Below, piece by piece: positions 56,270 to 64,000 of a DNA stretch of 64,000 nucleotides. This stretch comes from Argyresthia goedartella (lineage: Eukaryota > Arthropoda > Insecta > Lepidoptera > Argyresthiidae). The DNA lies in NCBI GenBank assembly GCA_949825045.1, contig OX463829.1, forward strand, positions 6,882,001-6,946,000. Reading direction: 5' to 3'. Within the stretch, counting starts at the first letter, position 1. Each line of letters starts with the position of its first letter. The notes beneath the pieces were generated by a model. That model did not search any database. It was not told the DNA's origin and saw only the letters and a list, made by a program, of their open reading frames with translations. Position numbers and translations under genes: made by a program.

Positions 56270-56500
56270 AAACCTTATAACGCAACTGGGAGCCGAAACG
56301 AAGCGGAGCGAGCGAGACGACTCCATGTAGTGTCACAGAATTTGTTGCTATATATCACTTTCTGTTGGAAAACTAAAGATAGGTTTGATAGGTTACAACG
56401 TTATAAGGTTATTATGCAATTGGGAGCCGAAGCGAAGCGGAGCGAAGCGAGGTGACCCTATGTATTGTCACAGAACCAAATTGGTTGCTGTATAGGACAC
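56270..56500. repeat. Two-unit tandem duplication, 134-base spacing
   Basis: GCAACTGGGAGCCGAAACGA at 56282 and GCAATTGGGAGCCGAAGCGA at 56416, each followed by GTCACAGAA..TTGTTGCTAT. Confidence 0.8.
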
Positions 56501-57114
56501 AATTTAAAATGAATATTGTAAATGTACATTTTCTGCCTAAATATTTTAAAAGAACTTTAATTTGGAATTGATAGACGGCTACTTTTTAATAAAATGGTCT
56601 CCTTAAAAATGTAATCCCCTATATAAAATCATTTGCCAACATAATTACTGGATACCCACCTATAGTCAAAAGTTTTCTGCAACGGAATTAAAAAGCAACT
56701 AAAATTGAGATATAATGGGGCTCTGAATTAAATGCCAACCTATTAATTTGTTTTCCAGTTCTGGTTTTTTAAGCCACTCGAATACGGATTCTTAGCTGCA
56801 TAGTTTATTACATGCCATAGTATAGTTCGTGAGACCTATCTACACCTAATTACTGAGGAGTCATTCATATTATTAATGAAACCTTGAGGACAGTTTATCA
56901 TATCGATGGGTTTAGATACTATGAATCAATTATAGATACGATGTTATAATATTAATACTAAATAAAATAATATTGTCATAAGATTCGATTAATTGTATAT
57001 TGTACATTGTGTAATAACAAAAAATAATACGAAAATTTCAAAAAAGATATCCCTGTAGTTTCTTGGTGCTATCTTCTCTGACGTGCGTATTTCCGAATCA
57101 CTGGTAGAGTTAAT

Positions 57115-57320
57115 GGAGTCTCCTTTTCCTAAGCGAGAATCAGCCATTTGAAAGGGAGATTTCCGTTTTCCAACTCAAACCTTAATCAGTTATGTACTCA
57201 TTAGTTTAGTTGTTCATATTTTTTATCCGTTTACTGAAGTAAGTGTTTGACTTGTAGAAGTGCATTATTTTTGCCAATTTTCAATAAAAGTTTTGAGTTT
57301 CGAGTTTTGAGTTTTGAATT
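57115..57320 (+). repeat. LINE 3' end with TTTTGAG-type tail, copy a
   Basis: AATCAGCCATTTGAAAG, GTACTCATTAGTTTAGTTG and GTAAGTGTTTGACTTGTA, ending in GAGTTTTGAGTTTTGA units. The inverse copy is at 62640-62860. Confidence 0.6.
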
Positions 57321-57748
57321 AAATTTATTTTGACAAAAATTTTGACAGCTAATTGGCTACTTGACAATTATAGTAAACATATATAGTTTTTATGCACTGT
57401 CAAAACGTTTTTTTGTTCGTCAGTTTATGGAAACATTGGCTGTGACGCCATCGCACATTGTTGTCAAATGGTGGTCCTATTTCACAAAATTATGTTCATA
57501 AAATAAAAATACTGAAAATTTACAATTTTGATACCGACGGGCCCTTTTGTTTCACCTCTGGCATGATTTTTATGTTTGTTAGTCTACCCAGTTATTACAA
57601 GTCACCCTGTACAAGATAACATCTATCTATCAACCTGCATCCATCGTGCGGCCCGAATGACGCTGCTAGAACTTTTAGTTCGCTAAAGACTTTACAAAAA
57701 TATATTTTTTGTTTATATCTGTATGGTCGGGGTCATATCAGACGACTC

Positions 57749-58618
57749 CAGTGCCGGATAACGAATACGCGGGGCCCGTAGCAAATGTAAACAGGGGGCC
57801 CTTGAATACGATTGTCTTAAAACAATCGAAATTCAAAATAGTAGTTTATGTGACTGCTACATAATGCCTAATTATGTACAGTTACATACACTAGTTTATC
57901 TACACACATATTATCATAAGCTCTCTTTGATGTGTTCAGGAACCGCATGTTCGACCGGCATTGTGGCATTGATCATTGCTCTGCAGTTGTTTAGCTTGTT
58001 CAGTAGTACCAACTGCACAGACAAACTAGGGGCGGCACGCAGGCGGGCGTCGGCGTTCGAAATTTGAAGGTCATAATTTGACAAATTTTTATACATTATG
58101 GTCATAATGATCAATATTCCGATAATAACTGAGTTTTTACCAAGAACTTTATCATTATGCTGGTCGTAACGTGTGGTTCTTGGACGCAGTAAAGAGGGTT
58201 TATAATAAGCGCGGTGTTCGTGGTCGGATTATAGACACTGCTCGAATCGAAAGGACTATTAAGGGTTTGTGGACTTGTGGTGCTGCCAACTTGCAGCATG
58301 GCCAGAGCTTTTTTTTTTTTTTTGGAGGGGAAAAAAATGGAATGACCCATGCCCAGGAGTCAGACCTCCCTGCTATGTCCGGGTCCCCACACATGGAGCG
58401 GGCGGGCATCAGCTCGTGTGCTATACGGACTACAAACAACCCCTTTGTGTTTACAGTTATCTTACTAAGAATTAACTGTGAGCCATGGACATGGCCAGCG
58501 CTTATTTTGAGAATAACTACTGGGTGTGTGGTTTATACTTTTTTTTGGCACAGGCGCGGGGCCCATTTGGGGGTAGTATTTGCTGCCTCCTGCCTGCTAC
58601 TTGGCTAAAACGGCACTG
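57749..58618. mobile_element. Non-autonomous hAT-type element carrying element X
   Basis: Ends CAGTGCCG and inverse CGGCACTG, with GGGGCCC near both ends. Flanking 8-mers GACGACTC and GGCGAATC agree at 6 of 8. Contains element X copy c and a T-run (58311-58322). No transposase. Confidence 0.65.
57838..58208. mobile_element. Element X, copy c
   Basis: Same as 41513-42427 but without the hAT MITE and without the small GGCATTAAAACTCGAGAG foldback; here CATAATG runs directly into CCTAATTATG. Confidence 0.7.
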
Positions 58619-58717
58619 GGCGAATCACTACAGTTGAACTCGCGATTTTCGACGCACAACGCCGAGGTGTCATCCTAATTTATGGGGTTGTTAGTTGTTG
58701 CAATTTCGGTATTTGAC

Positions 58718-58947
58718 TTCTAGTCAAAATAGAGACTTTTTAGGAACTGTTAAAACGGTAATTATGTTCACGAGTTCTATGAAATACTAGCATGTGACGT
58801 CATAGTCAAATGCTGTCTTTTTAACACAAAATTGAGTTTATAAAATACAACTGCTGGAAATATACAATTTTTTGTTGAAATAGGTTCAGCTTGAGACACG
58901 TTTCTAGATTTATTGGACTACCTTGCCAAATACCGTATTCCGTACAA
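58718..58947 (+). repeat. Dispersed repeat of about 230-250 bp, copy b
   Basis: See copy a at 52535-52785; a 25-base stretch (TTCTGATATTGTCAAACG) is missing here. Confidence 0.7.
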
Positions 58948-59695
58948 GTTTTACTGTGAAACAGATTTGATCAGTGCAACTCAGTGTAAAAGTCAGGTGA
59001 CCGCCATAATGTACTGAATGCTGAGGATAACAAACCATTATGACATTATGAGGTGGATATGGCCATGCACTCATTTTTGTGGGTACTCTACAGGGTGATT
59101 AGTTACTCGATAGATACCTTAAGGCTATAATCTAACGTTTTTTTTCTTTGCAGTTTACAAATTATCGATAAATTGTAAACTGTACCGTACCTTAGTTTAT
59201 AATAGAACCGTTAAATTGTGAACTTGTTTAAACTTGAATTTCAAAGCAAATAAAAAGGTGAAGACTAGAGAGAGAGAAGAGTCTTCGTCTTAGGTTGATA
59301 TGTAAGAATAAAAGTTAACGTAAATTCTAAACCCTGTCGGTCTGGTTTATAGTTTACAAACTATCGCGTTAATTTATAAACTAATGGTTTTGACAATCTT
59401 ACGGAGACACGCATATATTGTGAAGGGTTTTAAGCAGAGTAAATTTTTCGGTTTCGAGTAATTTAATATACTTAACCTTTTGTTATTTTTTTTCCAAAAT
59501 TTGTCATAAAGTTATTAATTACGAAAAAACTAAATTACTTTGGGTAACCTTTTAACTGTCGTTTGTTACTTAGCTAATACATGAATGAATCTGTGGATTA
59601 GCTTAAAGTAAAAAAAAGCTTCTAGGCTCGAGTAAGGACTTTCAGGCTAGACCTTTAATGAAAGACGTCATCTAGAGTACTGAAAATTCCATAAT
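58948..59695. other. Non-coding DNA
   Basis: A lone TACAGGGTGATTAG at 59094 resembles the end of the 55326 element. No gene. Confidence 0.35.
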
Positions 59696-59699
59696 TTTT

Positions 59700-59830
59700 C
59701 CTAATTTTTAGGGTTCCGAACATCAAAAGGTTAAATGGGAAGCCTTATAGGATCACTCGCGTGTCCGTCCGTCCGTTTCTCACAGGCACTTTTCTCAGGA
59801 ACTGTAAGAGATAGAGTCTTGAAATCTTCT
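59700..59830 (-). repeat. Lepidopteran dispersed repeat (GGCCAAGTG family), antisense fragment
   Basis: Plus strand begins TTTTTAGGGTTCCGAA and runs to GTGTCCGTCCGTCCGTTTCT, the inverse of the GACA-run end; continuation to about 60170 is uncertain. A run of 15 G lies at 59878-59892. Confidence 0.55.
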
Positions 59831-60196
59831 GCAAAAATACTCATCCTGATGTGAAAAAACATTGCTTACAAAGAAGTGGGGGGGGGGGGGGGTAAAATGA
59901 CAAAATGAATTAAATATGGTATCGTTGAAAAGGGCTCTTTATAAACTTTTCTTTTTTTTTTAATTTAGTTTTGATAACTTCAGAAGTTACGATAAAAAAC
60001 TGCAAGAAATTACACCCTTCCCTTCAAATCATGTGATTAGAAAACTTAATGTAATTTTATAAGACAGATTTTGCAAAATTTTTGTGTGGAGTAATATTGA
60101 TAAAAAAAATATAGGTTTATCAGCTATGGCATGATAAATTGTTTTACACAAAATTTACAACAAAAATAACATTTGCAGTAATTGAAACAGTGGACA

Positions 60197-60765
60197 GTTA
60201 TCTATTGTTTGTCTTTTGGCCGAGACTCTCAAGTAAATGAGATTACCAGACGGATTCAGTTGGGTTTGGATTTGGAAAGCTTAAGGACGTCTTCAAGTCC
60301 AAGATCCCGCAGAACCTGAAGACCAGGGTTTACAACCAATGTGTCCTGCACACACTTACATACGGTGCCGAAACATGGACGCTGAAAAAGGCGAATATGC
60401 ACCAAATTAAAGTCGCACAAAGGGCCAAGGAGCGTTCCATTCCAGGCATTAGATTTGGGGATCGTATTCGCAACACAGTAATAAGACGTCGTACTAAGAT
60501 CGTCGATGTCGGCTAGCGAATCACGAGACCGAAGTGGGGGTGGCAGGACACTTGGCAAGGACAGATGACGGAAGGAGGACCAAAGCGGTTACAGAGTGGC
60601 TGTGTACACGACGACCAGTCGGCAGACCACCAGCCAGATGGACGGGTGTGAATAGGCAGTGGATGCGGGAGGTTCAGGACCGGAGTGGATGGCGTGGTAA
60701 AGAAGAGGCCTTTACCCAGCAGTGGTTGAAGGTGGGCTGATTGATGATTATGATGAATAATTTAA
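60197..60765 (+). pseudogene. RTE-like LINE, C-terminal fragment
   Basis: Plus-strand readings: FKSKIPQNLKTRVYNQCVL and LTYGAETWTLKKANMHQIK (thumb), then WAGHLARTDDGR-like GVAGHLARTDDGRRTKAV, RPVGRPPARWTG and EAFTQQWLKVG, then TGATGATTATGATGA tail. One frame change near 60515. This is the typical end of RTE-clade ORFs. Confidence 0.75.
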
Positions 60766-60894
60766 ATGGGCTTACCCCAGAAGAACACGAGCAAAATTAC
60801 TCGAAACCCGTTAATTTTTAGATACGTTGTTAAAAGGTAAAATTATCTGGAAATAATAATATAAATATTAGAGGACGATCTTACACAAATCGAA

Positions 60895-61080
60895 CTAGGC
60901 CCATACTCAGCGCAACAATAAGGCTTGTGTTATGGGTTCTAGTCGACAGTATATTTAATAGAGACAAATACAAATTAATAGAAAACAACCAATACTAAGA
61001 AACAAATATTCATGCTCATCACACAAATATTTAACCTTACCGGGATTCGAACCCAGGACCGTCAGCTTCGAAGGCAGGGT
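60895..61080 (-). repeat. tRNA-derived SINE, antisense, diverged
   Basis: ACCTTACCGGGATTCGAACCC with CAGCTTCGAAGGCAGGGTTA is the inverted tRNA-like head of SINE family 2 type. Confidence 0.55.
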
Positions 61081-61267
61081 TAAACATAAGCTCCGCTGTA
61101 TACAAAATGTACCAAAACAATTCCCCTGAAGCAAAAATCATGCATGTTATCACTCCTTTCATGACTTTGGCTTTAGGGATATCTATGGGCTTTAACAGTT
61201 TTTGTTGTTTTTGTATAAATTACCGTGTTAAATGTAAATTTTGCTCCGTAGCTGCTCCGTGGCCTAA
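61081..61267. other. Non-coding DNA before SINE family 1 copy b
   Basis: Nothing recognised. Confidence 0.3.
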
Positions 61268-61600
61268 TGGGTTTCAGTGCGCCGTGATCTAATGGGTGTC
61301 ACGCTTGCTTCTCACACAGAAGATGCAGGTTCGAATCCTGACCATGCACCAATGAGATAATTTATTTATCTTAAGTACACTACCGGACGTTCCGTGTATA
61401 GGATGGCACGTTAAGCTGTAGGTCCCGGCTACTATCGCTACTTGGTAGTAGTAGTCGTAAAACCCCTCCATCATTCCGCACTGAGCCAGCGTGGTGGAGT
61501 ATGGCTTAATCTTACTCGTATTCGCGTAAAGTCATGTACCCCTCGGTGTGGACTTTAATGGGCTAGGTTTATTAAATTATTGTAATATAGATAAGTATAT
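61268..61600 (+). repeat. SINE family 1, sense copy b
   Basis: GTGATCTAATGGGTGTC (A-box) and GCAGGTTCGAATCCTGACC (B-box), then the same body as 43905-44205. Confidence 0.82.
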
Positions 61601-62639
61601 AACTGGTTATTATCGGTAGAAATATACAACTTATTACTGTTACTTACTATTGCCTACGCGCTGGCTTAAAATCAGCGATCACAGAACACGTTCTGTGATC
61701 TAGCTGTGCTGGTACCCTTTCTACAATTGCAGATCATTAATTCCATGAATACGCGTTATACTTTTTAATTGCTTTTATAATATATATATATATATATATA
61801 TAACATCATAACAGTGATAATTAGGTGTAATAGACTAATAAGCATGTACTGTACTGTTTTTGTTGAATAAACGATTTTAAATTATATATTTTTTCAGTTT
61901 CTGGTTTTTGAATATTGACCGAGCGAGCAAAGCGACGAAGGATCTCCGTTTTAGCTTGGGCAAAAATTATTTCGTATGTCCGGATTTCCTCTGTTCTCCT
62001 CTATTCTCCTCGCATTTCTCAAACAATTCTTGTGAATGTTTAAGGTACAATATATCTCACAGTTCATCCGACAAACTTCAAGGGTTCAGGGGTGTGAGGG
62101 GATGGAAAATACAAAAAAAAAACGCAAATTTCCTGTGGCGCTTCGAGGTCTACAGTTCACAGAGCCACTAGCTGAGGGCACTGTCCCAGGAGGCAATGCA
62201 GCAACCTGTATAATCATGAAACATGATGTATGGCCCCTTCGCTTCAATGACAAAAAAGTCACGTATTCCGAGATTTCCAAGCCCGTACATGCTCGCACCA
62301 CAATAACGGGTCATGCGTGCTTGTCAAAGCTATTGTATCAAGATTGCATAAAGATCGAACGAAATATGTACGTCCCTATTTAGGCTTACCTATCAGATTT
62401 GTAATAGGTATTTTGCAAAGACTATTCAAGATTCTAATACAAAACAAACAAAGTGTCTTGCATTTTCCCATACTGGACGGCAGAGGCACAGTTCGTAGGT
62501 TTCACGTGATTTTCTGCCTTTGCTCCCGCTTGGTGCCGCCGCTGGCGTATTAGTTGGCGGCAAAGAGTTCCAATTCATTCACAGCTATTCAAAAACACAT
62601 CAAAACATCATTCAAATACGCAAATTAACCTGAACTTTT
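61601..62639. other. Non-coding DNA with an AT microsatellite
   Basis: (AT)n at 61781-61802. Frames of 87 and 115 codons at 61908-62383 show no recognised domain. A TTCTGTGATC inverted word pair lies near 61680-61700. Confidence 0.4.
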
Positions 62640-62860
62640 TATTTAATTTATTAATCAAAACTCAAATCTCAAATCATTTATTGCAAGCAGGCAAAATAAT
62701 GCAATTTTACAAGTCAAACACTTACTTAAGTCTCATATCTAACTAAACTAATGAGTACTTATCTGATTATGGTTTGAATTTGAAAAAGGAAATTTCTCCT
62801 TCAAGTGGTGATTCATGGCTGAATCCAGTGCTTCGTATTTCATTACATCGTTTTGCATGG
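62640..62860 (-). repeat. LINE 3' end, copy b (antisense)
   Basis: Minus strand ends a coding-like stretch (VPPMQNDVMKYEALDSAMN, HHLKEKFPFSNS) followed by the 3' UTR shared with 57115-57320. The stretch looks like the last residues of a transposon protein I cannot name. Confidence 0.5.
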
Positions 62861-62874
62861 GAGGAACATAAAGT

Positions 62875-64000
62875 CGTTTTTTTTTAAATATAATATATTT
62901 ATTTAATCAAAGTATGTACCATTGCTCTCTATACACTTTTGCCATCTCATAGGTAGTTTTTCGATCCCTTTACTAAAAAAAACATTCGGACGGGAATCAA
63001 TAAAATCTTTGAAGGCGGTTTGGACTGCCCCATCGGAGTTGATTTTTTTCCCTTTCAAGAAGTTCTCCAAATTTCGAAAAAAATGGTTATTTGTTGGAGC
63101 AAGGTCCGGAGAGTACGGTGGATGTCTTAGACATTCCAATTGAAGCTCCTCTAATATGGTAGCCGTCTGTTGTGCAGTGTGTGGTCTAGCGTTATCATGA
63201 AGCAGCAGTGGCCTAGAGGGATTGACCAGCCTCGGTTGTTTAGCAGCTAGCTTTTCCATCAAGATTTGCAATTGCTGACAATAGACATCTGCCGTAATCG
63301 TTTGGCCAGATTTAAGAAAGCTGTAGTGAACGGCACAAGCACTAGTTCACCAAACGCTCACAAGTAACTTTTTTGGAGTCAAATTTCGCTTGGGGCATGG
63401 TTTGTCTGGTTCGGCAGGGTTCAGCCATTGCGATGAGCGCTTCCGATTATCGTACAGGATCCACTTTTCATCACAGGTAATGATTCGATTTAAAATCCTT
63501 TCATTATTGTGCCGGGTGAGTAATGCAACGCAGCATTCAACGCGCGTTTGTTGATTTGCTTCACTCAGTTCGTGAGGTACCCACCTTTCAAGCTTTTTCA
63601 CCTCCCCAATTTGCTTCAAGTGGATTAAAACAGTTTTATCACTAACACCGCAGTCTGCAGCTAACTCGGACGTGGTTTGCGATGGATCCGCTTCCACAAT
63701 AGCCTTCAATTCTTCATTATCAACTTTGGTCTCCGGCCGTCCACGGGACTTGTTCTGTAGGTCGAAATTTCCAGAACGAAAACGTTGGAAACAAAAACGC
63801 ACTGTATTTTCTATTGCGGCACCGTCGCCATACACATCATTAATCCTTCGAGCCGTTTCTGCAGCACAGGTGCCACGGTAGAACTCATACTCGTAAATAA
63901 CGCGATATTTCAAATTTTCCATTTTGTAGGCTGAGTGACGCAAGAAAAAAAACAATTGAGGAAAAAACAAATGAATGAAACAAATGAAATTTTAGAAACA
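62875..64000 (-). mobile_element. Mariner element (cecropia/HsMar1-like), runs off the right edge
   Basis: Defined by the transposase; the left terminal repeat was not resolved and the other end is outside the window. Confidence 0.7.
62903..63922 (-). pseudogene. Mariner transposase with one stop and an altered third catalytic residue
   Basis: 339 codons from MENLKYRV, normal for mariner (about 345). The whole gene is one frame except a single TGA near 63347 where Trp is expected (after LLVSVW). N-terminal helix-turn-helix with GRPETKVDNEEL; catalytic CDEKW (first Asp) and LLLHDNARPHTA (second Asp). The third position, 34 residues later, reads PTNNHFF where the family has PTDYH, so Asp is Asn. 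Ends GTYFD. An upstream Met at 63970 is not needed. Confidence 0.88.

Larger units (their letters stand above)
55326..57609. mobile_element. Candidate TA-flanked TIR element (ends CAGGGTGACTT), 2284 bp
   Basis: CAGGGTGACTT at 55326 and its inverse AAGTCACCCTG ending 57609, with TA just outside on both sides. It contains repeat R (55608-55745), a 134-base tandem duplication and a LINE tail, but no transposase. The pairing could be accidental because the TIR is only 11 bases. Confidence 0.45.

Noticed and set aside
58171..58608. 145-codon plus-strand frame
   Set aside because: It runs across element X, a T-run and the end of a hAT-type element; no domain.

Overview
This window is eukaryotic genomic DNA, most likely from a moth or butterfly. 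Host genes are sparse and one is split by kilobase-scale introns. Much of the rest is transposon debris: BEL/Pao, Merlin, maT and mariner elements, hAT- and TTAA-type MITEs, several LINE lineages and tRNA-derived SINEs. The dispersed repeat beginning GGCCAAGTGCGAGTCGG and the 'ccactgctgggcaaaggcct' repeat are, from memory, typical of Lepidoptera. No bacterial features, CRISPR array or rRNA were seen.

Layout. 1-1.5 kb: 3' end of a BEL/Pao LTR retrotransposon. 2.365-2.787 kb: an intact single-exon C1D (exosome/rRNA-processing cofactor) gene. 2.925-7.681 kb: a complete Merlin DNA transposon with an 8-bp target duplication, inverted arms of about 1.4-1.7 kb carrying about 330-bp tandem units, and one DDE transposase gene. 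8.489-21.355 kb: an ADP-dependent glucokinase (ADPGK) gene on the minus strand; three exons join in frame to give 488 residues. Its 7.9-kb intron holds a nest: an antisense LINE (E) is split by a sense LINE (copy 1), which is split by a TTAA-flanked MITE. 22-26 kb: LINE copy 2 inside another dispersed repeat, with a young perfect-TIR MITE beside it and inverted repeats outside. 26-64 kb: no host gene recognised. It holds a long degenerate LINE (30.8-35.3 kb) carrying a maT element, a split SINE, hAT MITEs, a dead mariner (45.7-48.7 kb) interrupted by LINE copy 3, a second broken maT element, further MITEs and SINEs, an RTE-like tail and a dead cecropia-type mariner running off the right edge.

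The only two host proteins are C1D (nuclear RNA processing and DNA-damage-linked nucleic-acid binding) and ADPGK (ER-associated, ADP-driven glucose phosphorylation). They sit about 5.7 kb apart with convergent 3' ends, and the Merlin element lies between them. The most unusual structures are: the Merlin arms, which repeat the element's own end motif eight times; a 3'-terminal hairpin shared by three LINE copies with a paired change in the stem; and precise empty sites inside repeats that allow insertions to be ordered in time.
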